Source of the DNA: Muricea muricata
Lineage: Eukaryota > Cnidaria > Anthozoa > Malacalcyonacea > Plexauridae
Assembly (NCBI GenBank): GCA_963855995.1
Contig: OY979723.1
Location: 4,180,501 to 4,244,500, forward strand
Length of the DNA stretch: 64,000 nucleotides
Reading direction: 5' to 3'
The notes under the pieces were generated by a model, which saw only the letters and a program-made list of their open reading frames with translations, was not told the origin of the DNA and did no database searches. Made by a program: the position numbers and the translations under genes. Positions 11,331 through 24,100 of the stretch are shown in pieces. Each line of letters starts with the position of its first letter. The first letter of the stretch is position 1.

Positions 11331-12049
11331 GTTATATACTGTGTAGATACATGAACTTGTTGAGAATGTATTATCCTTTAACTGGTAAATTCATAAATGA
11401 CACTTTTAATTTCTATTGTATCAGACTAATAACACAAGTTACAGAATATACACAGCACATGCAGTTAGGAAATATATAATAATCACTCAGTCATCAACCT
11501 CAATAAGCATTCTCACTGCAGTTCAAAACAATTTCATAAAAAATAAACAGCACCACAATCATACTGTGTGGGTAGGACTTGGCAAAGACATATAATACTG
11601 AGATAATATCTATCAGAGTACTGACAAGGCCAGTTTTCATACAGTTAGATGCATCTGAGTTTAAGTTTATTTTTTAACAAAAAAGTAATTGGTTGAAACA
11701 GCCAAGGAATAAATGGTCCACAAAGTAAATTTTTTTGTTGTTGTTGCTCTAAATAGTTGTTTTTGGCTGTTTTAACCAACAAATTTATGAATAATTCAAC
11801 CAATTAGTTTTCTGGTTGTGTCACAGACATGTATATCAACCATTCAATGGTATTGGGTACAGTTAGTATGTTTATTACATATATCAATAGGTAATCACTA
11901 CATAATTACTAATTAGTGCAGAGTTCAAAATTTTCATTGTCACACATTTTCAAATAACATGTTCGAATGCTGTTAAACTGCTAACTGGAGTTACTGGTCT
12001 GGAATCCCATATTTTCCAAGGCTGAATCATCAGTCAAAATATCTTGCAT

Positions 12050-12184
12050 CTAATTGTTGAAGCCTTGCAACATTTGATTCAACTCTTTTAAACCAAGCCT
12101 TGCATCATTTGCTTTGACTTCACATGCAAGTTTACCCAAAGCTGTTTCCAGGCAGTTCATGCATGCAATCCAAATTTTGTAGGT
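12050..12184 (-). CDS. Possible terminal exon, unknown
   Basis: After an AG acceptor (TTATTATAG) the minus strand reads 44 codons beginning TYKIWIACMNCLETALGKLA and ending with a TAG at 12050-12052. Composition looks coding (mixed, helical, leucine-rich). No homology is recognised. If real, it would be the last exon of a gene carried by the 4.3-kb element, but upstream exons were not identified in 12185-13736. Confidence 0.3.
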   Translation of the reverse strand, partial: TYKIWIACMNCLETALGKLACEVKANDARLGLKELNQMLQGFNN

Positions 12185-13736
12185 CTATAATAAGATAAGT
12201 CATATATTAAGATAAGTATTATATCTTACATAACAAGGTATAACTTAGGCATTAAATGCAATAATACTGTACATGAGGTTATCATAAATCACCCTTCTAT
12301 GCAAAATATTCTATTATTTGATTTGACAAAAAAACAATGCATTAAAGAAGTATCAGCACTCTTCCTAGTACATTTATCAGAAATGAATAATAAAATAGCA
12401 AAGTTTATAATTTTACATTTAATTCAACAGATTTACTAGTACTAAGCACTTTTTCATTGATGAATGGAATTGTTTGGTGTCAAGCAAATTGACATTATAA
12501 AATCAAGTACTGTATATATAATGTAAGACACTAAGAGTGGAAAAAAAACATTATGGCATAAAGGTTTATTGTTCAGCACAAGATGCTCTGCCTCTGAAAG
12601 AGCAGTGAGGCTAATTCATGGTAAATTAGGGCAATTTGATATGTAATTTTAGACATTTGCATCTTCCCCCCTAAAACTGATTTAATTTCCTTTACCAACA
12701 TTTCAATGTCACACAATACTTTATCATTATCATGAATTAAACACTATTTCTTTCCTCCCAGTTATACAGCAAGTTTCATTAGAGGGGCAGGAAGTCTTTA
12801 TTCGAACGACACAAATCTAAGCAGTATGGTGTCAAACATGTTCAGTGTTAAGGATTCTTCAGTACCGGTAACAGGATGTTGACAGTAGGCCAATTATTAT
12901 CTTTGACTTTACACATCACAGTGCTTACAAGCATTTATGCTTGTAATAATAGGTGATATAAGGTTAAGGATGTAATTCTAATATTTTGTTGAGAAGCATT
13001 TTAATAGTTGGCCACATTAAAGCCAAGTCATCATTGCAACCAAAATATTTTACTGCCATTCAAAACTATAAACCCTGAGTAGACTTTCACATGACTATTA
13101 ATGTAGTTTCAACTGGATAGCCAAAAACTTTTTTACTGGAGCATATTAATGCAGCATAACAAATCTTACAATGAAACAGTTTGAGCACTAATGAAATTGT
13201 TTGAACAATGAAAGTTTTAAGTACTTATATTTTCGTAAGTAAATAAATGTTAAAAACTCAACAATGTAGAAAGTGGTTAAAGGCCATTAAATTTCCCTGC
13301 TTAGATGATCAGTCAGACATTGAGTCTGGCTTCAAGCCTTTATGACCACATCATAACATGACCCTATCAGCTAGGCAATCAAGGCAAGAGACACTATTAA
13401 AACCTTGCCAGTCCAAAAAAAAAAGGTTAACAGGATTGAGCTAAATGCTATGCATCAAGGATAAGAAAGTAAATGAATTTAAATCGATTTATTTCCAAAT
13501 ACTATCGCGCGAAATTCAAATTTTAAATGCAACACGATTCTATTAAAATTATAAACGATGGAAGGAAATATTACACGTTAAATTTGCTTTATCCATGCAA
13601 AAATCAAAACAATGTGCTTACCTGACTTTTACACCTTCCTTTGTGATGTATTGGGAGTTATTTCTTTGACAATATTGGTTAAAATACTGTTTCTTTTGCT
13701 ATAAACATCACCATTTATAATACAACGTGCAAAAAT

Positions 13737-14366
13737 CAGTGAACTCAAATAAGACGGGAACGATACCTTCAGGTAAATAGCCTGAGCTTTGGGTGAAGCC
13801 AAGATGGCGGAAATTGAAGGCTGTCTTGTAGGTATAAAACACGCGTGTTTTCTGCGTGGGCTTTGCGGGAGCTGAAAAACGACTAAAGTTTTCCGATCGA
13901 TGTTTTTCAATTTTTGCACCTAAATGCTGATTTTAACGGTAAATACCCTACCTAAAAGCTGAAAACTAAACGAAAAGGTAAGATTAATCCAACTGCAGTC
14001 CATATTATTCTGTGTTTTGTTCAAATCCCTTATAGGTGGTCGAGAAAAACAAAAGTTTGCTTGTGTTTCTCCACGGCTTTTTTCTGAACTTGAATTTCAT
14101 TCGCCAAATAACTTTGCTTTTTATGATGAGCTGTTTCTAAAATATGGTTATTCTGAAAGACCACCACGGGAAAGCCGTACTAAAGAAAAATAGTCGGCCG
14201 AAAATATGAAATTTTCACATGAGATGATGCCGATTTTTCATACGGAATTCAGTTATATTTCCGCGCAGGGGCCTGGATCATACCTACAAGACGAGCTTCA
14301 ATTTCCGCCATCTTGGCTCCAAAATTTCAGCTCCACGTAGCGTTCCAGTCTTATTTGAGTTCACTG
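13737..14366. mobile_element. hAT-type MITE nested in the 4.3-kb element
   Basis: The terminal repeats CAGTGAACTCAAATAAGACG and its mirror are flanked by a perfect 8-bp target duplication GCAAAAAT (13729-13736, 14367-14374). Inner arms also pair (AAGATGGCGGAAATTGAAG and its mirror). 8-bp duplications and CAGTG ends are hAT hallmarks. Confidence 0.93.
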
Positions 14367-14782
14367 GCAAAAATATGGAGCCAAGTGTGAAGATTCCCGG
14401 TGAGCTTTGCGCGCGTAGTACTACCACTGATCTCTAGAAACAACTGGATAAAAACCTACTTGCCCGCGGAACGAAAAATGAAATAGTTTACATTTTTATC
14501 GGGTAAGGAAAAATAAATACATAACATTCTTATCTAAGTGCTACTGGACAACCGGGCGGCATAGATTTGATGTGTTGCGAGAGATTTAATCATATTTTGG
14601 CTAATATTTTTAACACATCCAGATTTGAATATCTAAGACTAAGCTCGATATTCTGAGTCACCATGTTAGGACGGACAAACTGAAGTTAACACCATGTTAA
14701 TATGATGATGACAAGTTATATATCATTTATATTCACCATATGAAATTCTTCATACTTTTGCTTCGTAACATACCAAAAACAA

Positions 14783-15129
14783 GGCGTGCTTTCTAGCACA
14801 CCTAGCTGTGTTTCTCAAACTTGTGCATGGTGTGTTCCAAAACACACCATGGTGTGTTTTCAGCAAAAAGGCGTGTTTCCTAACACAGCTTGTATAAAAG
14901 GTGTGTAAAAATAGGGTGTGTTTTTGTACACATCTTGGTGCGTTTTCTTACACATATTGATGTGTTTTCCAGCACACCTTGGTGTGTTTTCCAACACACC
15001 ATGGTGTGTTTTCTGATTATAAGTAAAAAGGTGTGTTAAAATTACACACCTTTGTGTGCTACTGTGCACACCTTGGTGTGTACTGAAACACATCTTGGTG
15101 TGTTATTAAACACACCTGTTTTTAGAGTG
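14783..15129 (-). repeat. Right subterminal palindromic-word array
   Basis: Copies of ACACACCATGGTGTGTTTT and ACACCTTGGTGTGTT words run up to the terminal TTTTTAGAGTG. It mirrors the left array in kind but not in exact order. Confidence 0.88.
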
Positions 15130-15955
15130 TAACAGAATAGAATTGTGGGCCACATTAAAACACCGCAAGAGACATTAATTGAAGGAACACCAAATTTGAT
15201 TACTAATCATGGCATACAGCAAAGATAGCCGCACACAAATCAGTGGACAAGCAACACGCTGGCTAAACTGTCAGCAACTTGAGCACACTAGCAACAATTG
15301 ACAATAACATTTAATCCTAAAAACATCATTTAAAGATACAGTACACAACACATGTAAGACAAATGTGTGTTTATAAGGCCTACAATCATCAATAGAATAA
15401 ACGAAAATTAGGGTGAAAATAGTTTACGCGCATCAAACCAGCACATAACATCATTTCAGATAAAGCAAAAACAGGTTATTGGCATCAAACCAGCACAAAA
15501 TATCGTTTGAGTTGAAGCAAAAACACTTTATGAGTCTTACATTTTATAAATAGACAGCCTCACGTGAGGAAAGGTATATTTTGAATAATTCAAAATGCAA
15601 AAACGAAGGTAACAGCTTTATGCCATTGTCATAAATAATCTTTGGCTTGTAATCAATTGCTTTAAACAACTTGCACGAGTATTACACTATTTTCTGTTAA
15701 TCCAGTATATAATCAAAAGAGCATGGCCACTCGCTCGTCGACACACAAAGATCATATCACGTAGTACTTACTCTGCTTGTTCTCTCAATGCTTTCAATAC
15801 TGGTTATTCCGGCTGCAGCTGCGCTATCTTACGCGCGACTTCTTGTGCTCCTTAGTATGACTTTGCAGAATCCCAATCAAACATTGACCTACAGGTAAGT
15901 TTTGCTCCCTTTTCGAAGGAAATTAAACGACCCTGCTAGCTTTTAGCATAGTGGG
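15130..15955. other. Unit A non-coding segment
   Basis: Matches unit B 35664-36970 and unit C 55970-57590, but is shortened around 15630 by loss of the segment holding the ORF at 36350-36595. It includes a short tandem repeat of GCATCAAACCAGCACA units at about 15430-15530. No gene seen. Confidence 0.6.
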
Positions 15956-17943
15956 CAGGGACGTAGCCAGAACTTTTAAAGGGGGGGGGGGGGAGCCCTG
16001 CTGATACTAATAATTATGATAGGTTTGATACGCCTATCGCATTAAATACTAGGGAGGTTTAGCAAAGAGACGTGACGTCAATGCGACGTAAAATGCCGTG
16101 ATTGCCCATCTCCAGATTTGCTCACGGCATTTCCACATCGTTTTTACCTCGCTTTGGTGTTGTCAAAGGCCTTGTGTCGTCTTTGCTAAACCCATAGACA
16201 TAGTAGGTCTAGATTGCTGACTCATAGATCGGAGGCGTGACCTGTATGATAAATCCAAGATGGCGCGGGAACCGGGCAAAAAACTATAAGACTCTACAGG
16301 GAAATCCATGTTTTTCGCGATTTAAAACGTCTCGTTGCTTGGAATCGCTTCGAATCAACATTTTTTGGAAACAACTAATTATTGCGGAAGTTTTGAGCAC
16401 TATTTGCGTGATTTCTGCTGAATTCCTCGTGAAAATCTCGCTCGTGAAATGTGTTGTGAATTGGTCACTTGGTCAGTTCGAGACATTTGTGGTCCAAAAT
16501 ATGTATTTTTGACCGGCTTTGGCCTCTTGGGTGTTATTGTGACCTACAGCTATCCTAAATCAAACATTTACAAAACGATGGAGCAAGATTTTCGCGTACA
16601 AATCGATTGTTCGCTTGATTTGTGTGGTGTGTGATACCTGAACTCTAGTAATATTTACTACATAGATACGACTTCAAGCCAACGTACTGTTTTCGAACTT
16701 CAAAGACGGATAGGTTATCAAGTAAATATTGTCTGAATTATGTAATATGCATTACCAAAATATAATCGAAAACTGGTGCTACAGCTGCAAGTTTCGTTCG
16801 TGTGAATCGTGTGTGAAATGTGGGTAGAATTAACTGAACAGTCCACAGTTTAATGACCGAAATTTTTTTATTTGAATTTAAACTATATGTATACTTTAAA
16901 ATTAACATAATGGTAAACTTTGGCATACTTTTGCATACACTGTACATAGAATGCAACATGCACCTGCTTGCTAGCTTGTGCAACATTGGAGCAAAGTCTG
17001 CAAACATGCGAATATGGTAAAGCTATATTCTAATGCCCATTTGCTATATTCCAATGAACAATTAGTCGTGATTATAAAAATCTAGGCTAACCTGCCAACT
17101 GTGCTCAATATTGATAATGATAAATTGATTATGATAAATTTATTTACTGTCTGTCTGAGGGTCATCAACTAAACTGAACCCAGCCCACCTGATTAGACTC
17201 TAGAAGTTTTCTACATTTCTGCACAAAATTCTCTGGTGAAAAGGATCTTTTATGCGCAAAATAAAACTTTTCAGTCTGGGTAGTTTGCACACACTCAACA
17301 CAAATTTAACCCAATTAAGCCTAATTAAGCCTGAAAGACATTGCATGAAGTGAACACAAATACCATTAGAATAACTTTCAAATTGGCAACATCACAGTAT
17401 ACATGATTGTAAATGAAAATCACACACCACACAAATCAAGCGAATAATCGATTTGTACGCGAACATCTTGCTCCATCGTTTTGTAAATGTTTGATTTAGG
17501 ATAGCTGTAGGTCACAATAACACCCAAGAGGCCAAAGCCGGTCAAAAATACATATTTTGGACAACAAATGTCTCGAACTGACCAAGTGACCAATTCACAA
17601 CACATTTCACAAGCGAGATTTTCACGAGGAATTCAACAGAAATTATACAAATTGTGCTCAAAACTTCCGCAATAACTAGTTGTTTGGAAAAAATGTTGAT
17701 TCGAGGCGGTTCCAAGCAACGAGACGTTTTAAATCGCGAAAAACATGGATTTCCCTGTAGAGTCTTATAGTTTTTTGCCCGGTTCCCGCGCCATCTTGGA
17801 TTTATCATACAGGTCACGCCCACGCAATAGTAATTATACTATGAGTCAGCAATCTAGACCTACTATATCTATGGCTAAACCTCTCTATTAACGAAAGGGG
17901 GGGAGCTGCGGCTCCCTCGGCTCCCCCCCTGGCTACGTCCCTG
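15956..17943. mobile_element. hAT-type element with long inverted arms, 2.0 kb
   Basis: The ends are CAGGGACGTAGCCAG and CTGGCTACGTCCCTG, with a perfect 8-bp target duplication ATAGTGGG (15948-15955, 17944-17951). The unit B counterpart near 36970 lacks the insert. Arms of about 400 bp (roughly 16200-16640 and 17412-17870) are inverted copies containing CCAAGATGGCGCGGGAACC. The left arm has an extra palindromic piece (about 16060-16192) absent from the right arm. There is no transposase; parallel ORFs in the two arms are a by-product of the duplication. Confidence 0.92.
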
Positions 17944-18144
17944 ATAGTGGGTGGAGTTGCTTGGTCAAAACAGCTGTTTTGCAGGTAATATAAATATAAC
18001 CTCAATCATGCAGTTAATATTTTATATCATAATAATTCGTAGAGTTGTTTACATACATGTATGTTAAAGAAAATTTGCCTATTTATTTTTTACGATACAT
18101 TGAATTATTTATACTGGCATGAAAACCTATACAAATGAAAAAAG

Positions 18145-21100
18145 TTAGAGCATTCTTTTCTTATAGTTATAACTATTCACTGCTTGTTCACTTTTACTTG
18201 AGCGAGCCATCAAGTATTCAGCAAAGTTTACAAATGTATGTATTGGCTGTGTATCTTCACTGCTCTTAGATTTTAATTGATGGTAGCCTGTACAACACTT
18301 GGTCCTTTTCCCTTCACTTTGCAGACCTAAAAAGCAAGATTGAAAATCTTTAAACAAAGAGTTGAAAAATTTATTGATTACGTAACATTTAGTGCGTACA
18401 TCTGCACGAAGTAGCTTTATAGAATAAGTAAGTATAGCATTTTTAATTCCATTGATCGCTCATTAGCTAATAACACAGATTGAATATATTGTAATCAATC
18501 TCAAAACAAAATATTTCTTCTTGCTCTTCTGTTGGAGTTATTTACTGTTTTTTATGCTACATCACTAAAAATGTAAATATAAATTCAGCTAATCACACTT
18601 GTGGCAATTGGAGACACAATTGTGAAACTCCACTCGCAATTTCTTGGAATGTTTCTTAAATAACCAGTTGAACATAGCATATTTTTTGACATGCAATTGA
18701 AAACGTTGCAAATCTATGGATTCTGTATGGGAAAATCCAACCATTGAAGTCGGCTAAACTCATGGTGTGGGAGATGTTTGATGTTGAGCATCAAACTTTT
18801 TCTGTACGTTGCCTAATCAATATTTTAAGAGATATTTAAAACAGTGGCTGTGTTGTATAAGCTTATACAAACACGAAGCGAAGCCGAGAGCTGTATATCT
18901 GATACGATACGGACGGGCTTGCATGAAATTAAGATAACTTGTGAATTTTGTATAAAAATTTATCACGTTTGTCGACTATAACTTATCCCCGGGCCACAGC
19001 GCGGAGTGCTGTCCGGGCGAAGCCCGGGGCGAGGGTTACTAATTCTGAGATGCCAAAGTCATCCGCCATTATGTGTTGGTTTGGTATGGTTTGGACGTTC
19101 AACGTTTTAGCTGACGTGATTAAATTCTGAGGGTTTCTTAAAATAAATGTCATGAAATCTGTGGGGAAACAAATCAAAATCATTAAAAAACAATAAAAGT
19201 AAACCAAAAATACGGCAAAGATCACGAAAAAACGCGCCAACAGAAGGAAACAAGAACGGAAAAGTACATAAAAGGTAGCCATATCCAGACTATTCAGTTG
19301 TCGTAATGATTCCACAGTCATTTTATTTTCGAAGTTTACGTTTCTTTGTTTTGTAAAAGCAAGACTGTAGTTTTATCGTAGGGGAGAAAATAATTTACAG
19401 GTGAAAAATACGACTTTAATAAAAAATGCATGGCTCGAAATGTTTTGTATTGCAAAACAAAGATTTAATAGTTGATAAATATTCATCAAAACGTTTTAAT
19501 AATGAAGCGTAAAAAATTGTATTTCATACCGTACCAAAGTTCACATTATACGCATTATGACATGCGGACCACAGACAATTAAAAAACTAAGTATTTTGTC
19601 ATTAAAACTGGTAATTCTTTCATTAGTTTCACAGTTGCTTAGAAAATATAGAACACATTAAAAACTGCCGTGTTGGCGTGTTGCTATGACAACAATCCTG
19701 AGAATACTCCATGTTCCGAAAATATATTTGCATCTTTCATATATCAAGGCGAGGGGTTTTGCATGCGTGCATGTATTTCTAGTATAGTATATACTAGAAA
19801 GTGAACCTTATCACAGTCATAGATTAAGGATACGTAGATGGTCAAGTTGGGATACTTCACCTATGATTTCGCTGTCTCACGGATTATGTCATATCCACAC
19901 GCATTTCTGGGAAGTACATTTATTCGAATTTCAAAATAAATGCATCACAGAAAAAATAGGCTCTGCCGTTTTACAAGGGAGCAGGACAAGAGCATACCTT
20001 TATTTGTTGCTTGTAATATACAGGGCAACCTCTTTTTAAATATTTCTGAGAACGAAAGCAGTGTAGGGGAATTTTTTCACAAAATCGCCGTTTATTTGGC
20101 ATTTCCCTATCTAATTTCTTATAAAACCTCGAATGTGTACTTGCCAGGAATGAGCGTGCGCATGGCGTTCCCAAGCCATTCACGTAAGCAGGGGCGTAGC
20201 CAGGGCCCTGACTTTGGGGGGGGGGAGGGGCGAGCTCATTTAAGGGGTGTCGGGCGACATCCCCACCGAGGAAATTTAACATTCTATATAGGGTTTCTGA
20301 AATTCAGAAAAATAAGGGTTCCCCATTCTGGAAGTTTGGGCAAGAAGAATTTACGAGACCATCAAGTTGATAGAAAATGGAAATGACTTTTTTAGTAATT
20401 CAAAATATATAAATTAAATCAGATGTTTTTTCCTCTTTTTTTGGTAAACTGGTCTTCTTTCACTATCAGATAATCCCCCCAACAATTTTCTACCCGTATT
20501 TCAATGTTTTGAAAAAATGGTTTCTCGGATGATTGGGGGGGGGGGCGACCGCCCCCCCCCTTGCCCCCCCCCCCTTGGCTACGCCCCTGCACGTAAGACA
20601 AGAAATATCCAAGTTGCAACTCAATGTATCCTTAATCTACGTCACAGTACTATATGCACATTTTGATTAAGACATCATGCCCAGTACTTTAGAAATACAT
20701 CGATTCAAAAGTTATTTGGAATTTACGTACTATATGTCAGTGTGCATTTAGTCTGCTAATTACAGTCAAATTTAGCAAACTTTTCACTCTAATACTCCAA
20801 ACTTCGTTGCAAAGTTTAAAATTTCTTTGCCGATTCGAAAGCCAGTTTGTTGGTTCTTTGAGTTGGGGGGGGGGGGCAATCACAGCCTTTGTTTTTTAAA
20901 TCGGCTTGTAAACTTCACAACGAACTTCAGAACTTTGCTACAAATTTCGGAATATTACGATGAAAAGTTTGCTTAAATCAACTGTTATAATGTGATTGAC
21001 AGTCGATCGCAGACAAATTACATAAAGTGCATACTGTTTATAACCCACTAAAGAAGAAACATTTTTCCAGTTCGTGACATACTAGCTTGTTTCACAAAGG

Positions 21101-24100
21101 AAGGTTTTTTGTTTTCTGTAAAACCAATCAGAGCAAACGAGCTTCTGTAGTCGACTGACGTAATGTCTTCCGATGCCACCTGCGAAAGTGCTTGATACCC
21201 CTCAGGTGTCATTCTGTATGAAGCGTCATCACAAATAGCTACCAGCAGAATTTTGCTAAAAAAATACAATAAATATGATTTGAATTCCTAAATGGTCAAA
21301 CAACTTTTCAACCCAATAAACTGCGTTTAATACAGGGTGCGCAATAATAATAATTTTAATACAAGTTGCCCTTAAAGATAGCAGCAATACTAAAACAGCT
21401 AGCAAAATGAAATAGATTTTATTTTATGTAGGAAAGTGTAACTTAAAATTTGATGTGTATTGCAATGAGATTTTGACGCAATTTTTTAACTGCGATATTA
21501 AAGTTTTAAATCGAAAAGCATTTTTAAAAATGGTGAAAAATCGCATATTATTAAAATGGTCTGAATATTTCTTTCAAACGTTATTATTGAATTAAATAAA
21601 AAATACACTTATACGATATCAAAGGTACCATTTCCAGCAGGAAAAACCGTACCAAGAAAGGAATAATCGATAGTTTTCTCAGGCTTGCCTTGAAACAGCC
21701 TCGTGACGTTGACTTCTAATTCGTAAACGTCATCATGCAAGTTCCAACTTTTTTTTCTGATATTCGCAGCATTAAAAGAAATATAAACATTTTTTAATTT
21801 AACATGCGTCTTTCTATCTCAGTTATAATTGCATCAAACTCCCATTGATTGCATGTATTGTTTGATATGCATAACACCACGGAAAAACGTCTGCGCATGC
21901 GCGTGTTTTGAGCAGATTCTACGCTTAAAAATTAATGTGCTCTCAAAGGCGTCAGACGAAGACGTTTACTTGGTTTCGTGTCGATTTTGGAATGTTTAAA
22001 GCGCAAGTTTTTCAATCGGGGGAAAAGAAAAGTTTCAATTAAATCTAAAAAGGTAGGCTTGTATTCAAAACGATTTTGAATTGGTATTTAATGACGATTT
22101 TGTTCAACATTATACTTTTTATATTTACATATACTGTATTTACATACATTTTGAAATATTTGTTCATTCATTTTCAATTCAAAGAAGATCCTTCACAAAT
22201 GTGACTCAACACAAATTTAATGTGTGGCTTATTTGAGCCTTTATCCAAGCGAGGAGTTTTTTCACATTCTGCTTGGGAATCGAAACTGTCACTCTATTTA
22301 TTGTGCTGGATATTACGTTTGACAGTATAAGTACATATAGTCATTCACAATTAGAAGCTTCTGATAATAGCAGACATCACTTAGTCAGCTTGGATTTTGT
22401 ACTGAATAACATGATATAAGGTATATTATCAAACATTTTATCAGCAAAGACTCCTTGTGTGCAGATATAGTAAAAGTAGAAGTATCAAAGACAAAGCATT
22501 CTTGGTTTGGTCTGGTTGTCTTTCATACACAAGGATTTTATTATCAGAGACTTGGGAAACAAACAATTTCATCTAAGATCATGCAGGATGGGGCTCGATT
22601 CAGTCTTACCATGGTACATGAACAATCTGAAGTTTAATAATCAAGTCTGCAGCAAATAGTCACCTTGTGTTTACATTTAGGTAAGTTTTGATTGAATAGA
22701 CAATTGAAAACATAACTTGTTATGTGTAACAGAAGTTTCAAGTCTTTCCGGATTTTTTACTTTTTTCAGTATTTTTTTTTCATGTTTGTCAATTAATTGT
22801 AGTTCTTTATATTCATTGTTTAGGACTGGACCAATCAGAAAAGTTCTTTGAACCCCGATAATAGTAGCATTGGAGGATGTATTTTGTTTGTCTCAGGTGA
22901 CTGAAAACTTTAAAGAATAACAATTGGATGAATTGAAGCTGGAGAATTTACTTGTAGGGATTTTGGCTCTGTTTTGGTACAGCTGTAATTGAAATATGAG
23001 TCTTGTGGGAAAATAACTCTTATTACTGTTGCTTCAAGCCTCTGTATGTAATGGCATTCCTGCATAAAATAGTAAACTGGACTGAATAAAGTTTAGAAGC
23101 TACTGTTAATTATGATTATTTAACTTTTTGTGACTGTAGTTTTTCTTTTTTGACCTGCTACTTGATGAATATTGTTGAAACAAACATTTACCTTAAAATT
23201 TGTATCTGTTACTTTTGACACTCAAAACAAGAGCAGTGACTGATTTCAAATCTTATTGTTAATGCCATATTGTGGTCCGTCTTGCATGTATCATAAAATC
23301 TATTCTTACAGAAGATCAAGGTTTGTGCTCAGTGTGTGTTCTTATTTAATTGAACTGCTTAATGTTTTAATACTAAGCATACTTCTTATAAGAATTATCT
23401 TCATAAGGTTTGTGTTCAGTATTTGTATTCTTTTATCATTTACTAAAACATTTGACACAAGAAAAGCCTCTGCAAACATCTTATTCATTCAGTTTGTCCC
23501 CCATGTGTGGTCTTTTACGCTTTATGAATTGCTAATTGATATAAACTTTTTGACTATGCAAGTGTTTGCCTTGTGTCAGTTTTGTTAGATAACTTTTTTT
23601 GCGTAGCACGTATGAATTTTGCGTTCACCATATTCCTTCAGAAGCAATGACTTACTCTACTATTCAAGCTTATGCAAATACAAAACTCTTTGGTAGTTTT
23701 CAAAACTCTGGCGTTTGAAGTTCGGTGTTCGAGAATTTGTCAACAATTGCTCATACGCGCTTCTTGGTCAAGAACGTCAATTTAAAATTTAAATTCTGGT
23801 CTTTTTAGACTGTAATTGTTAGAAAACGTTCTATTGAGCTCCAGGCTTTCCGTCTAGTAGTCTTTTTTGTCTGTTTTACTTACTTTTGAATCGTAAAAGG
23901 TGTGTTTTCGATGCTATGCATGCGCAGACGTTTTTCCGCGGTGTTGATCTGCATATGATAATCTGTTTTAGTTTTTGCGCATATATTAAATGTGCTACAG
24001 ACTGTAGCTGTTAACTTCGTGTTTTGTTTACAAATAATGCATTTTCTGAACGTGCAATGAAACAACGAAAAATTCGATCATCAAAATACAGCGCAGAGAG

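Larger units (their letters stand above)
10844..15129. mobile_element. 4.3-kb TA-flanked element with palindromic-word arrays at both ends
   Basis: The ends are CACTCTAAAAAAAGGTGTG and CACACCTGTTTTTAGAGTG. TA duplicates lie at 10842-10843 and 15130-15131. Empty sites in unit B (about 35662) and unit C (about 55965) read AACATAACAGCAT and fix the junction. Both ends (10850-11330 and 14783-15125) consist of repeats of words such as ACACACCTTAAGGTGTGTT. The centre has no transposase that I recognise, only one weak terminal exon on the minus strand and a nested hAT MITE. The CAC ends plus subterminal arrays recall CMC (CACTA/Mirage) elements; the TA target also allows Tc1/mariner. The superfamily is unresolved. 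Confidence 0.9.

Noticed and set aside
13629-13919. 96-codon minus-strand ORF
   Set aside because: It crosses the boundary of the nested hAT MITE at 13737, so it is fortuitous.
14860-15093. 77-codon ORF rich in His, Thr and Cys
   Set aside because: Translation of the ACACACC word array.
16237-17823. Matching ORFs at 16237-16512 (+) and 17542-17823 (-)
   Set aside because: They sit in the two inverted arms of the hAT element; similarity reflects arm duplication, with no recognisable protein.
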